A DNA stretch of 64,000 nt from Bog-756 sp963734395 (GCA_963734395.1 CAVTGY010000004.1:1-64000), one strand, 5' to 3'; positions 16,352 to 26,858 are shown, counted from the stretch's first letter. Notes: generated by a model not told the origin, from the sequence alone. Program-made: numbers and translations.

Positions 16352-17162
16352 TCAGTCCCGGCCGGCAAACGCAGTGCCGGCCAGCGCTCGACTCAGGTAG
16401 GAGGCATCGTCGGGCAGAGTGCCGCCATCCCGGAGCAGCTCCGCGGCATGTACCAACGATCCGTAGGCGATGCGGGCCAGCGAGCTCCCGATCGAGACCC
16501 TGCGTACGTCGATCTCCGCCAGCTGTCCTACCGACGGTCCTCCCGGGAGGAGAAGGACGTTGATCGGTGCCCCGCATTCCGCCGCCATCCGAGCGATGGC
16601 GGTGAGGTCGATCAGACCCGGGGCGTAGACCACGTGAGCTCCCGCTTCCCGATAGGCCGTGAGCCGGCTGATGGTGTCATCGAGGTCGTCCCGACCGCGC
16701 AGGTGGTTCTCGGCCCGGGCGGTCAGGGTCAGACCCAGCTGCTCGGCCGCCGCCGCGGCGGCACCAACCCGATCAACGGCGATGTTCCTGTCTTCGATGC
16801 TCTTGGTGTCTGGGTTCCAGTCCTCGATGGAACACCCCGCAGCTCCTACCTCGCTCAACAGCTCTATCGTCCGGGCGACTCCTCCGGGGTCTGTCGGGGA
16901 AGCACTGCTCGGCATCGACGTTGATCGGCAGGTGGGTGACGCTGCAGAGCTCTCTCACGTGATCGACGAGCTCATCCCGGGTGACCGTCATGTCCTGTCG
17001 TCCCAGAGACGCTGCGAACCCTCCGCTGGTGGTGGCCAACGCCTCGAACCCCAGAGCGGTGAGGAGCCGACAGGACCCTCGGTCGTGTGGGTTGGGCATG
17101 ACGAACGTTCCCTCGGCGTGAAGGCTACGGAATCGTTCCCTGATGCTGGTGGTGTCCATCAC
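16352..17162 (-). CDS. Isocitrate lyase / PEP mutase superfamily protein, one frameshift
   Basis: A protein of about 269 residues in two frames. The N-terminal piece has FVMPNPHDRGSCRLLTALGF, TTSGGFAASLGRQD and the active-site start PINVDAEQ. The C-terminal piece has AAGCSIEDWNPDTKSIEDRN (metal and substrate region), LTLTARAENHLRG and RRVSIGSSLARIAYG. The join is near 16895. The standard superfamily reading is NPWDAGSA and DxE with C-C-bond lyase or mutase chemistry; here NPHDRGSCR and NVDAEQ suggest a divergent, non-isocitrate-lyase member. The exact reaction is unknown. Confidence 0.75.
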
Positions 17163-17237
17163 CCGATCATGACCGGCGAGCCGCAGAGGGACAAGCGGTT
17201 TTCCGCCTCTTGAGTGGCAAGACGAGGGCGGGGCCGA

Positions 17238-18206
17238 CTACGGGAAGAGGCCGAAGAACCCCTGGGCTCGCAGCGATTCCCAGAACTGGTCGATCGTAGA
17301 CGTGTTCGGGATCAGCACGAACCTGGACGTCGAGCGCTTCGGCGTCCTCGCCGACCAGGATGCGCCACCGGTTCCGGCGGACGCCGTCGAGAATGATCGT
17401 CGCCGCCTCTGCCGCGGTGGTCGGAGCGTTGTCGCGGAACGTCTCGCCCATCATCTGGATGCCCTTGCGCAGCTCGTCGTCCGATACATCACCAAGGGAG
17501 ATGCCGCTGTCCTCGAGCCGATCGCGCAGATTGGTCAGCTGGTCGCTGTCCATCGACTCGGGGTCATTGCCGTGAGCCTTGTTCGAGTTGATCACGATCG
17601 ACGTGCCGATGTGTCCGGGCATGACCACGGACGCCCGAAGATGCGGCGCGTTGACCGCGAAGTCGGTGATCAGCGCTTCGGTGAACCCTCGAACCGCGAA
17701 TTTGGCAGTGCTGTACGCCGTGTGTGGCGTCGACGGCCCGACCGACGCCCACAGCCCGTTGATGCTGCTCATGTTGACGACATGACCTTCTTCAGCGAGC
17801 AAGAGCATGGGGAGGAAGGTGCGGGTGCAGAGGTAGACGCCGCCCCAATCGACATCGAAGGTCTTCTCCCATTCAGCCCGATCGTCGGTGATGACGCTGC
17901 CGCCACCCCCGATGCCGGCGTTGTTGAACAGCAGGTTGATGTGATCGGTGGACAACCGCGGACGAGGCGGTGTCCCGGAAGGCGATCACCTGGGCCTCGT
18001 CGGATACGTCGGCAACCTGGGTGGTCACCTGGGTGCCCGGGGGCGCCCCGTCCAGGGCGATGGTCGCCGTGTCGGCCAGCGTGTCGCCGGAGACGTCGCA
18101 CGTCGCCACGTGGCAGCCCTCGGCGGCCAGCTGTCGGACCAGTTCGCGGCCCATACCGCTGCCCCCACCGGTGACGACGGCGATGCGTCCCTGCGAATTG
18201 CTCCAT
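17238..18206 (-). CDS. Short-chain dehydrogenase/reductase (SDR), three frameshifts
   Basis: A protein of about 320 residues rebuilt from four pieces. ATG 18206 gives MEQFAG; an indel near 18190 leads to the Rossmann motif IAVVTGGGSGMGRELVRQLA and VADVSDE. Another near 17955 leads to INLLFNNAGIGGGGSV, NMSSINGLW and the catalytic TAYSTAKFAVRGFTEAL (Tyr-x3-Lys). A third near 17310 leads to the natural end IDQFWESLRAQGFFGLFP and a TAG at 17238. It is an NAD(P)-dependent alcohol/ketone oxidoreductase; the substrate is unknown. The catalytic residues are all present once joined. Confidence 0.78.
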
Positions 18207-18367
18207 GTGGGTTCCCCCTGAATGACCGAGACTGGCTGAGGACTGGGACCGGCACGCTGGTCGAGCACCAAGGTCCGCCCGAACCACCGTACCGGCATTT
18301 GCCAACCGGAGGAATCCGTTCCGTTGCCGGGCACCGGCCGATACGGACGCCCGTGATCGGGGGCGAC

Positions 18368-18568
18368 CTACCGGGCAAAGGCGTGCCAGCCGAGCCATAT
18401 CCATCCCAACACCAACAGGCTCCTGACCGGACAGCTCGCCGCCAACCGCCCCACGACGGTCCCCAAGGTGGGGAGTCGCCCGTCGGAGAGGGCGGCGGCG
18501 ATCATGCAGGCCGCCACTCCCGACCCGAGTAGCCCCCACACCACAAAGGTCCACTCACGGGTGGTCAT
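18368..18568 (-). CDS. Small membrane protein
   Basis: A 66-residue protein with two hydrophobic segments (WTFVVWGLLGSGVAACMIAA and LLVLGWIWLGWHAFAR at the C-terminus). No family can be named securely; similar small proteins pair with a larger membrane protein in actinobacteria. Its ATG overlaps the stop of the upstream gene (ATGA at 18565-18568), which supports both being real and coupled. Confidence 0.6.
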   Translation of the reverse strand: MTTREWTFVVWGLLGSGVAACMIAAALSDGRLPTLGTVVGRLAASCPVRSLLVLGWIWLGWHAFAR

Positions 18569-19010
18569 CGCAGCACCAGGTACCATCCGAGCACGAGCCA
18601 GAGGGCGAACGCGATGATCTTTCCGGCGCGACTCGAGTCGAGCAGATCGATCAGGGTGCTGAGGGTCGGATGCTCGCTGCGGGGCGCGCTCAGGTAGCAG
18701 AAGAGCTCCCAACTGCCGACGGCCGCAGTCATCGCCAACCACACCAGCGACCACCGGCCGAGCGGCTTCGGAACCGGTTTCCGATCGATGCCGGGGCAGG
18801 GAGGTCGAGGTTGGTCCACCCGCGGTCCGCATCCGCATCCGCACCGCCAGGACGGTCACCGCCACAATCGGGGGGATCGCCGTCACCAGCTCCGCTCCAC
18901 CGGTAAAAGGGCCGGGTTGAGGAAGCGACGACTGCCCACAGCAGGCCCGCGGCGGCCAAGGCACCGATCAGCAGGGGTCGCCGTCTGGCGGTCTGCGGGC
19001 ATCGTCCCAA
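18565..19010 (-). CDS. Small membrane protein, about two frameshifts
   Basis: A product of about 148 residues pieced together from three frames: RRRPLLIGALAAAGLLWAVV, then LVTAIPPIVAVTVLAVRMRM, then GRWSLVWLAMTAAVGSWELF and IIAFALWLVLGWYLVLR. It therefore has four membrane helices. The start is TTG 19010, with AGGAG nine bases upstream. Indels lie near 18925 and 18815. It is coupled to the 66-residue membrane protein downstream and lies 13 bases after the MFS gene. Function unknown. Confidence 0.5.
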
Positions 19011-19023
19011 GCCCGGCGAGCTC

Positions 19024-20341
19024 CTAGTCTTCGGCTTCTGCGGGCCAGAACCACTCCGGTTCATGACCACGGGTTTCGGGTAGGAACCAGATGAGGCCGC
19101 TGATCGCCATGGCCGGAAGGAAGGTCACCAGGGCCGCCGGCGCGAACCGGTTGCCGATGTCTGCCACCGCACCGAACACCACCAGTCCGACCACGGCCCC
19201 GAGCACCGCACCGCACACGTTCCATCCGGCCACCGATGCCCGCACCGCGGTCGGGAACAGCTCGTTGACGAACGCCCCCGCCGCCGGGGCGATGACTCCT
19301 CCGGCGGTGATGCCGGTGAGATAGCCCACCACCAGGGCGACGTCGTTGCCGCTGTAGCAGAGGATGCCGGAGATTCCGATGCAGACCATGGCTCCCATGG
19401 CCGTCGGGCGCCGACCGATCCGGTCGGCCAGCCGGACCCCGACCAGAAGACCACCCAGCCCGAGGATCCCCGCACCCACCACCATGGCCACCTCGGCGAT
19501 TCCGGGGAAGTGTTTGACATTCTGTGCGTAGAGGAAGACGAAGGTGTTGGCCGGTCCGGTGATCACGCCCAGCGCGAAGACCACCGTGAAGACCACGGCC
19601 AGCCGCCGACGGTAGGGACGGGCCACGGCGCCGATCACCGGCCATCGCCGATGGTGCGAAGCAGCGACTCGCACGAAGCGATCGGGCTCGGACACCCATC
19701 GGGCCACGAACGGCAGCGCCAGGATGGGAACCAGGGCGAGCACGAAGATTCCCTCGATACCCGAGCGCGCTCCCGGCCAATCCGTAGAGAACGGCAGTGG
19801 CGCCCGCTCCGACCGCATACCCGCCCGCCACCACCGCCACCGCCGCCGCTCGTTGGGCCGAGTCGGTTTCCTCGGCCGCTCCCACCTGGGCCACCGCGTT
19901 GGCCGCCGAGAGGAGCGGCCGACCGAGGGCGAAGATGAAGACGAACAACCAGTACCCCGGACTGGCCGCCGACGCCGCGGTCACCGCCAGTCCGAGACCG
20001 CAACAGAACAGCAGTACCCGTCGTCGGCCCACCCGATCGGCGAGCCCGGCCAGAGGCAGGCCACCCAGCGACGCCAGCCGGATCACCGCCAGTCCCAGGC
20101 CGAGCTGGGTGCCCGAGAGGCCGGCCTGGTCGGTGATCGACGAACCGTGGAGCACGTGGCCGAAGTGCCGGGCCACGTCGCCGAGGGTGGCGGTCAGACC
20201 GAACTGGCCGAATCCGGCAGCCATGGCCACCAGCCCCACCCCCATGACCGCCGGATCCCGCCACCGGTGGAGGCGGAGATGAGCTTCGGCGGTCACCCCC
20301 GAAGACGGCGGCACCGGTGGTGCGCTCTCGGTCGGGCTCAT
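19024..20341 (-). CDS. MFS transporter, one frameshift
   Basis: A 12-helix major facilitator of about 439 residues. The N-terminal half has MGVGLVAMAAGFGQFGLTAT and the loop-2 signature GLPLAGLADRVGRRRVLLF (G-x3-D-R-x-G-R-R). The C-terminal half repeats it as GGLLVGVRLADRIGRRPTAM. An indel near 19790 separates the halves (LYGLAGSALG joins to IEGIFVLALVPILALP). A periplasmic PETRGHEPE-like tail resembles the sugar/metabolite group. ATG 20341 overlaps the stop of the upstream gene (ATGA). The cargo is unknown. Confidence 0.82.
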
Positions 20342-21088
20342 CGGGACCCGATCGATGGACGGGCGGCACTCCTTCGCACATCCCGGCGTACTCGCCGGAT
20401 CTGGGTTGCTCGCCGGCGACCGGACCAGAAGGGCGCGTCGAGCGCGGTGAACAGCACCAGCGCCACCGCTGCCGCGCTCAGCAGGTACCACGGCCAGGGG
20501 CCGAGGAGACGCAGCAGGGTCCACTCGCCCGGTGGCCGCCGGAGGAACATGTAGTTGGCACCGGCGAGGGCATCGACCAGCCCGACCAGCTGCGGTGTAG
20601 GCGAGGGTGATGGCGAATACCCGTGGCACCGCGCCCGGTCGGGGTGTCCTGGCCGAGGCCGACCACCAGGAACAGGGCGGCAAAGACGATGCCCAGGTGA
20701 CCGAGCACGTACTGCCAGAAGACGAGATGAGGGAAGCCGACCGACAGATCGGGGGTGAGGAGGCCCTGGAGGGTGCCCGCCAGACCCCAGAAGTAGGTCA
20801 GCTCGACCAGCACCGGGACGTCGCCAGAAGCACGCGGCCGCCGGCCATCAACACCGCGGCGTCACAGAGGGGGAGGGGAAGCGAGGTCTTGGCCGACCAG
20901 TTGCCCGCCACCAAGAGCCCGACCGTGTAGCTGCAGGCGGTGAGGGTGAGGACGGACCCCACCACCCATGCCACCACCTGTGTCCAGGGGCCCGGGCGCA
21001 CCCGTGCCCCCACGCACGCACCGGCACAGACACCCAGACCGGCGATGACGCTCAGCCCGTAGGCGAAGGGAGACACCACGGCCACCAC
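20338..21088 (-). CDS. TIGR02206/YwaF-family membrane protein, several frameshifts
   Basis: A protein of about 250 residues with six to seven helices, split into four pieces. FAYGLSVIAGLGVCAGACVG begins it, LPLPLCDAAVLMAG is the family hallmark after helix 2, VELTYFWGLAGTLQGLLTPD follows in a second frame, then RVFAITLAYTAA, and finally LGPWPWYLLSAAAVALVLFT. Indels lie near 20820, 20640 and 20590. The conserved LCD and YFWGLAGTLQ motifs make the family sure; function is not known. It is coupled to the MFS gene by ATGA. Confidence 0.7.
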
Positions 21089-21177
21089 ACCACCAGTCTC
21101 CCCCTATGGAGGCGGGCGCGGGGTTCGAGGACGACCCGGCCGGTCGTCGCAGACCGTTCAGAACGAGGAGGGAACGA

Positions 21178-22300
21178 TCAGACGGTCACCCCGGCCTGCA
21201 GGCGCTCGGTGACCTCGAGGTATTCCTCGACCATCGAGAAGACCACGTCCTTTGCCTTTCGAACCGTGGTCGCCCTCCCGATCACCTGCCCGCAGGGATT
21301 GAAGTTGACGTCCTTGGCCTGTTCGGGGTAGCGGTGACCACGGGAAACGGCTTCGATGGCCACCATCATCTGCAGCGGCATCGGCAGGGGATCGGGTGCG
21401 TCCTCGGCCTCCCAGGCGTCGGTCCAGTCGTTCTTGAGCATCCGGCAGGGTTTTCCGGTGAACGAACGGGATCGGACGGTGTCGCGGCTGGATGCCGCCA
21501 GGTAGGTCTCCATCTGCTTGGGCGGGATATCCGCCTCGTCCACGGTGAGCCAGAGCGTGCCCGACCACACCCCCTGGGCACCGAGCGCCAGGGCCGCCGC
21601 CATCTGGCGACCACTGCCCACACCGCCGGCGGCGAGCACCGGAATCGGGGCCACCGCATCGACGACCTCGGGCCACAGGACGATGCTGCCCACGTCGCCG
21701 GTGTGGCCGCCGCCCTCGGATCCCTGGCAGACGATGAAGTCGAGACCGGCCGCTTTGTGGTTGAGGGCGTGCTTGACCGAGCCGGCCAGCGCGCCGATCA
21801 TCAGACCCGCTCCCTTGACCCGTTCTACGACGTCGGGCGGAGGAGTGCCGAGGGCATTGGCGATCAGCTTCACGTTCGGATGCCGGAAGGCCACCGACAG
21901 GAGCCCGGCGGCATGGGCCTCGGTCCAACCGATCATCCCGCCGGACCGCCGTTCGTCTTCGGGGAGCTCGGGCACATGGTGGTCGGCGAGGATCTTGAGG
22001 GCGAACTCCTTGTGCTGGGCCGGCACCAGGGCCCGGATCTGGGCCTCCAGCTCGTCGGGATCCTTTTCCTCCATGCCCTCGTACTTGGCCGGGATCACGA
22101 TGTCCACGCCGTAGGGCCGGTCGCCCGACGTGTTCGTCGATCCAGGTGAGCTCCACCTCCAGTTGTTCCGGCGTGAAGCCGATGGCGCCGAGCACGCCGA
22201 TGCCGCCGGCGTTGGTGACGGCAGCCACCACGTCCCGGCAGTGGGTGAAGGCGAAGATGGGGAATTCGATCCCGAGCTTCTGACGGATCTCGGTGTTCAT
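21178..22300 (-). CDS. Nitronate monooxygenase (NMO) family flavoprotein, one frameshift
   Basis: An FMN enzyme of about 373 residues. The N-terminus KLGIEFPIFAFTHCRDVVAA and VTNAGGIGVLGAIGFTPEQL fits the TIM-barrel start. After an indel near 22115 it continues with KLIANALGTPPPDVVERVKG, FIVCQGSEGGGHTGDVGSIV (catalytic region) and IPVLAAGGVGSGRQMAAALA (FMN phosphate). These enzymes oxidise nitronates or act as related ene-type oxidoreductases. It lies 12 bases downstream of a TetR regulator in the same direction, so one operon is likely. Confidence 0.85.
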
Positions 22301-22312
22301 GATCAGGCTCCT

Positions 22313-22999
22313 TCAGGTGCGGTCGTGTTTGGTGGTCATTGGTTGGGTGGTCATCGGTTGGGTGGTCATCGATACGAGCGATGTCATCGGAGGGCGGCGA
22401 CCCGTCGGGAGCCCGACCAGAGCGCACAGTCCCCGCACGGCCACCTCGGCGCTGACGACATCCGGTTCGAGCCGGCGCTGCATGGCCAATCCGGCGAGCA
22501 GCGCGGTCACCAGCACCGCCAGCTCCTCGGGTTCGGCGGAGGGACGCGCGCCGACTTCGGCGCTCCACCCCGCCAGCTGGCGGGCACTGAAACGCCGGGC
22601 CTCGGCGTTGCGCTCCCGCATCACCTCGGCCACGTCGGGGTCGCGGGCCGCCCGTAGCCACAGCTCGTGTTCGAGGAGCGCCCAGCGACCGGATTGATCC
22701 GCGGGGTCTCCCGCCACCCGGTCCCACACCGCCTGCAGCTGACCGCGGGGGGAGTCGCTGACCGCCACTTCGGCCAGTAATACGGTGCGCACCGAGTCCT
22801 TCCACCAGTCGAGGAGGGCCAGCAGCAGTCCCTGTTTGCTCCCGAAGTGGTCATAGACCGCTCCCGAGGTGCGACCTGCGGCTTCGGCCACCGAGTCCAC
22901 CGACACCGCGTCGATTCCCTGTTCAGCGAAGAGGTGGGCGGCCGCGGACAGCAGCCGTTCCCTGGTTTCGGCTCTGCGTTGCCCTTGGGTCTTTCTCAC
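22313..22999 (-). CDS. TetR-family regulator
   Basis: A regulator of about 228 residues. Residues 1-60 form the TetR helix-turn-helix: RRAETRERLLSAAAHLFAEQ then GIDAVSVDSVAEAAGRTSGA and VYDHFGSKQGLL. The rest is the helical ligand domain. GTG 22999 (VRKTQGQRRAET) has GGGGGAA upstream and is preferred to TTG 23050. The C-terminus ends in a short repeat of MTTQP, encoded by a 15-base tandem repeat. It is likely to control the adjacent nitronate monooxygenase and perhaps the upstream monooxygenase operon. Confidence 0.85.
   Translation of the reverse strand: MRKTQGQRRAETRERLLSAAAHLFAEQGIDAVSVDSVAEAAGRTSGAVYDHFGSKQGLLLALLDWWKDSVRTVLLAEVAVSDSPRGQLQAVWDRVAGDPADQSGRWALLEHELWLRAARDPDVAEVMRERNAEARRFSARQLAGWSAEVGARPSAEPEELAVLVTALLAGLAMQRRLEPDVVSAEVAVRGLCALVGLPTGRRPPMTSLVSMTTQPMTTQPMTTKHDRT
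22331..22369. repeat. 15-base tandem repeat at the TetR C-terminus
   Basis: Two full copies and most of a third of GGTGGTCATYGGTTG (22331-22345, 22346-22360, then 22361 on). On the minus strand it encodes MTTQP repeats, which lie beyond the ligand domain. Copy number is likely to vary between strains. Confidence 0.7.
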
Positions 23000-23122
23000 G
23001 TTCCCCCGTGTCGCCCCCGAGTCGGCGTCCGGTCGGTCGGCCTCCCCCAACCGTACATATATCGGATTCGTTATGCAACATCGGAACCGGGGGAGTCCCG
23101 GGCCGAGGGGGATGCCATCGGG

Positions 23123-24305
23123 TCAGAATCCGAACTGGTCCTCGGCCAGGCCGAGGTAGATCTGGGCGGCATCGGTGTAGGTCTTCTCGCCGATGAACAC
23201 GTGTTGGCTCCCCGTGTACATGTCCCGGAAGGCCCGTTCGAGGCGGCTCCCCTCGCGGATGGCGGTGGTGCCGGCGGCCAGATGGGCCCACTGGACGATC
23301 TCCCGACTGGTCTCGGTGGCGAAGGTGGCGGCGACTCGCATGTCGGCCCGCAGGGTGGGGGTGAGCTCGCCGCCGGCGTCCACCGTGGCTTCGACTTCGC
23401 TGAAGGTGGTGACCACCAACAGCCGGGCTGCCTTCCACCCGGCCAGGTGGTGGGCCAGGTTGCGCTGGAACGAAGCCCGGTGGGCGATCGAGGCGTCGTC
23501 CCCCATCCGGACCTTGGTGACGAGCCAGCTCGGTCACATCGTCGATGGCGCTCCTGGCCACACCGAGCGCCCATGAAGCGTGGCCGGCGGCGGTGATCGG
23601 AATGAGCCCCATCCTGAAGGCCGCCGCCGAGCCTCGCTGCGGCTCCCGGGTGAACAGCGGGTAGGTGCGGTGCTCCGGGAACGAACAGGTCGGTGACGTT
23701 GTAGTCATAGGAACCGGTGCCCTTGAGACCCTGCACGTGCCATCCGTCGGTGAAGACGATCTCGTGGCGGGGGATCACGGCCACCAGCAGCTGAGGGATG
23801 CCGGCCTCCCCGGTGACCATCTCGCCGCCGACGGTGGGGATGAACCCTGCCGCAACGTACTGGGAGTGCCCGGTGCCAGAACCGAAGTTCCAGGCTCCGG
23901 TGATCCGGTACCCGCCGTCGATCTGTTCACCGAGCCCGTTGGGAAAGAATTGCCCGCCCACCGTCACCTGGTTGTGGTGGGAGGTGAACACCTCGTCGAA
24001 CCCTTTGGCGGGCAGGTAGGCGGCACAGGCCGCCGCCGACGGGAAGTTGGCAATTCCGATCCAACCCAGCGACCCGTCCTGCCAGGCCAGTTCGATCCAG
24101 GTGTCGATGAGCTCCGGAAAGGTCGGCTCGCTTCCGCCTGCTTCCGCCGGGTTGCACCACTGCATGAGACCGCTCTCCCACAAGGCGTCGACGGTACGCG
24201 GATTGAGGGTGCGGATTCGCTCCGAGTCGGCGGTCTCCTCGGCCACCAGCGTCCCGCAGACCTCGTGCCGCCTCGACCCCCGAGCAGGCCACCGTATTCG
24301 GACAT
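23123..24305 (-). CDS. Acyl-CoA-dehydrogenase-fold monooxygenase, about three frameshifts
   Basis: A protein of about 394 residues with the acyl-CoA dehydrogenase type 2 fold used by two-component flavin monooxygenases (HsaA-like). Pieces in order: start MSEYGG at 24305; TLVAEETADSERIRTLNPRT, WIELAWQDGSLGWIGIANFP, GGYRITGAWNFGSGTGHSQY and GLKGTGSYDYNVTDLFVPG; after an indel near 23685, HASWALGVARSAIDDVTELA; after one near 23515, RADMRVAATFATETSREIVQ to the end. Another indel lies near 24275. The substrate is unknown. It sits in a same-direction run with NTF2 proteins and an InhA-like reductase. Confidence 0.78.
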
Positions 24306-24418
24306 CGATCCGCTCCTCGTTCGTATCGGAGATCCCGGTCCCGGCCGGGCCCGGTGAACCGGTGCGAACGTAGGGTTCACCGGCGCCGGCGGTCAAGGCG
24401 GGTAGGTCGCCACCCGGA

Positions 24419-24866
24419 TCACGACGGAAGGTCGGTGAGCATGTGGTGGCTGACGTCACCGACCAGGTCGACCAGATACCGTCGCTCGGTGAAGCGCCAC
24501 CCGCCGTCCCCGCGCCGGAAACGATCGTGATAGCGACCGGCCAGAATGGGTTGGAGGGGCAGCCCGGGTACCGCTTGCAAGCACGGTCCAGTACGACCGG
24601 GCGGTGGCGGTGCCGTCGTCGTCATCGATGTGGAGGATGAGATTGGTGGTGACGTGTTTGGTGCCGGGCGTGCCATCCGGATGGATGCGGGTGGTCGAGG
24701 TGAACAAGGCGCGGATGGCCTGTCTGCCCTTGAGCAACGAGGTGCTGTCACCGGCGCCGACCGCGGCCTCGCTGAGCAGTTCGGCGACACCGTCGAAGTC
24801 GCCACCGTCGATCAGCTCGGCATAGCGGGCGATGAGATTGGCCACTTCGGTGTAGCTGTCGGTCAC
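24419..24866 (-). CDS. NTF2-like (SnoaL-type) protein, one frameshift
   Basis: A protein of about 148 residues with the cone-shaped NTF2 fold: EVANLIARYAELIDGGDFDG at the start, GRQAIRALFTS, then TKHVTTNLILHIDDDDGTAT, and in a second frame RYHDRFRRGDGGWRFTERRY. The join is near 24575. It belongs to the SnoaL_4 group common beside oxygenase genes in actinobacteria. It starts at GTG 24866, nine bases after the next NTF2 gene, so the two are cotranscribed. Whether it is an enzyme or a binding protein is unclear. Confidence 0.75.
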
Positions 24867-24874
24867 GGCGTGTC

Positions 24875-25253
24875 CTATCCGAAGGTCAGGTCGGCATCGT
24901 CCCAGTAGGCATGGACGGAGGAGAACAGACCGTCATCGTCGGTGGTGAACACCTCGATGCCGTCGATGGTCATGGTGCCACCGCCGGTCTCCACGACGAT
25001 CTCGAAGTCGATGGCCACGTGGGCAGCGCAGGTGTGCACGGTCTTGGCGGTGAACACCCACCCGTCGCTGGCGGCGATCCCGTTCTCGAAGAAGGTGGCG
25101 ATGGCTCGCCCGACCGATGTTGGGAGGTTGCGACACAGGATCGGACTGAACGGCGTCCTCGGTGAACAGCGCGGCGATGGCCGGCGGATCGCGTCGGTTG
25201 ATGGTCTCCACGTAGGTGACGATCCGGTCGCGTAACTCATCGGGTGTCAGCAT
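24875..25253 (-). CDS. NTF2-like protein, steroid delta-isomerase-like, one frameshift
   Basis: A protein of about 125 residues. LRDRIVTYVETINRRDPPAI and AALFTEDAVQSDP start it; after an indel near 25135, RAIATFFENGIAASDGWVFT, AAHVAIDFEIVVETGGGTMT and IDGIEVFTTDDDGLFSSVHA complete it. The ending VHAYWDDADLTF resembles ketosteroid-isomerase-like NTF2 proteins. With the neighbouring oxygenase and reductase it suggests breakdown or tailoring of a sterol or polycyclic compound, which is inference. ATG 25253 is the start. Confidence 0.72.
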
Positions 25254-25334
25254 CTCGGTCCTCTCGCCGGCGCGCCCATAGGACAGTGGTCGAAGTCATT
25301 GACACAGGTCGAGGCCACGCCGTCCCGATGCCGG

Positions 25335-26124
25335 TCACGCGCCAATTGCATGGACACCGCCATCCACATGGAGTATCTCGCCGGTGGTCATCGGGAGCAG
25401 ATCGGAGAGCATCGCCACACAGGCCCGAGCCACCACGTCGGTGTCGAGCACGTTCCACCCGAGAGGGGCCCGCTCCGACCAGGTGTCTTCGAAGGTGGTG
25501 AACCCGGGGATCGATTTGGCCGCCATCGTCTTGACCGGACCGGCGGCCACCAGATTGACCCGGATTCCCTGAGGGCCCAGATCGCGAGCCAGATAGCGCG
25601 ACAGTGATTCGAGCGCGGCCTTGGACACCCCCATCCAGTCGTACGCGGGCCAGGCCACCGCGGCATCGAAGTCCAATCCGACCACCGAGGCTCCGGGCCG
25701 GCCGTCGCCTCCCGCTGCGGCCAGCAGGGGGCGAAACGACTTCGACCAGGGCCTTCAACGAGTAGGCCGAAACGTGCAATGCCACTTGGACCTGATCCCA
25801 GTTGGCCCGGAACATGTCCCCGCCCAGGCACTCGGGCGGCGCGTAGCCGATGGCATGGAGCAGGCCGTCCATCCGGTCCCACTCATCGGACAGGGCGGCA
25901 GCCGCCGCCGTCAACTGGTCCGGTTCGGCGACGTCGATCTCGAGCACTCTGGCAGCCGCCGGTAGCTTCCGAGCCGTCCGTCGCGTCAACGAGAGGCCTC
26001 TGCCGGCTCCGCTGAGGACGACCTCGGCGCCCTCCTCTTGGGCAAGACGGGCCACCGCGAAGGCCAGAGACGCATCGGTGAGCACGCCGGTGACCAGGAT
26101 CCGTTTACCCTCGAGGAGTCTCAT
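25335..26124 (-). CDS. Enoyl-[acyl-carrier-protein] reductase (FabI/InhA-like), one frameshift
   Basis: An SDR-fold reductase of about 262 residues. LEGKRILVTGVLTDASLAFA at the N-terminus and WDRMDGLLHAIGYAPPECLG match the FabI/InhA group. After an indel near 25735 the active-site segment YDWMGVSKAALESLSRYLAR (Tyr-x6-Lys, as in FabI) and GIRVNLVAAGPVKTMAAKSI follow, ending GEILHVDGGVHAIGA. It reduces trans-2-enoyl-ACP with NADH in fatty acid elongation. It is divergent from npdG with a 65-base gap between start codons. Confidence 0.82.
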
Positions 26125-26189
26125 GAACGGGTCAGGTTATCGTCAACCAATCGTTCTGCCCGAACGGATGTGTGTGCAAGGGTGGGTCC

Positions 26190-26849
26190 ATGCGAATCGG
26201 AATTCTGGGGGGAACCGGCCCCGCCGGGAGGGGCTTGGCGGTTCGCTTGGCGGCGGCCGGTGAGCAGGTGGTCATCGGATCGCGCCACGTCGAGCGGGCG
26301 GACGCGGTGGCCCGCGATCTGGTGTCGGCATGGCCCGATCACCGTCTCTCGATCAGCGGCGCCTCCAACCAGAACACGGCCTCCTGCGAACTGGTGGTGG
26401 TGGCCACCCCCTGGGACAGTGCCGTTGCCACGGTCGGGCCGATCGCCACGGAACTGGCGGGCAAAGTGGTGGTGTCGATGGCCAACGCGCTGATCAAGGA
26501 AGGTCGGGAGTTCCTGGCCCTGATGCCACCCCGGGGCTCGGTGGCTGCGGCCATCCAGGCGGCTCTGCCCGGCTCCCTGGTCGCTGCGTCCTTCCATCAC
26601 CTGCCCGCATCGGAGATGGAGAAGCTCACCACGCCCATGGTCGCCGATGTCATGGTGTGCTCCGATCATGCCGAGGCGTCGGCGGCCACCCTGGCCCTGG
26701 TCGACAGCATCGAGGGCTTGCGCGGCGTCGACGCGGGAAGCCTTTCCATGGCCGCGCCCATCGAGGCGTTCACCGCGGTCCTGATCACCATCAACATCCG
26801 ACACAAGGTGCACGCCGCCGTGCAGTTGACCGGCTATGGCGATCACTGA
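26190..26849 (+). CDS. npdG: F420-dependent NADPH oxidoreductase
   Basis: A 219-residue NADPH:F420 oxidoreductase. The N-terminal Rossmann motif IGILGGTGPAGRGLAVRLAA and GSRHVERADAVA (NADPH 2'-phosphate) are diagnostic, followed by ELVVVATPWDSAV and VVSMANALIKEG. ASFHHLPASEM is the conserved F420 region. It transfers hydride between NADPH and coenzyme F420, feeding F420-dependent reductases that occur in actinobacteria. ATG 26190 is the natural start; an upstream ATG at 26172 lacks support. mshC begins nine bases after its stop. Confidence 0.88.
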   Translation: MRIGILGGTGPAGRGLAVRLAAAGEQVVIGSRHVERADAVARDLVSAWPDHRLSISGASNQNTASCELVVVATPWDSAVATVGPIATELAGKVVVSMANALIKEGREFLALMPPRGSVAAAIQAALPGSLVAASFHHLPASEMEKLTTPMVADVMVCSDHAEASAATLALVDSIEGLRGVDAGSLSMAAPIEAFTAVLITINIRHKVHAAVQLTGYGDH

Positions 26850-26858
26850 TCTGACTCG

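Noticed and set aside
16352..26124. Polyketide or peptide biosynthetic gene cluster
   Set aside because: No ketosynthase, adenylation, terpene synthase or other core enzyme is present.
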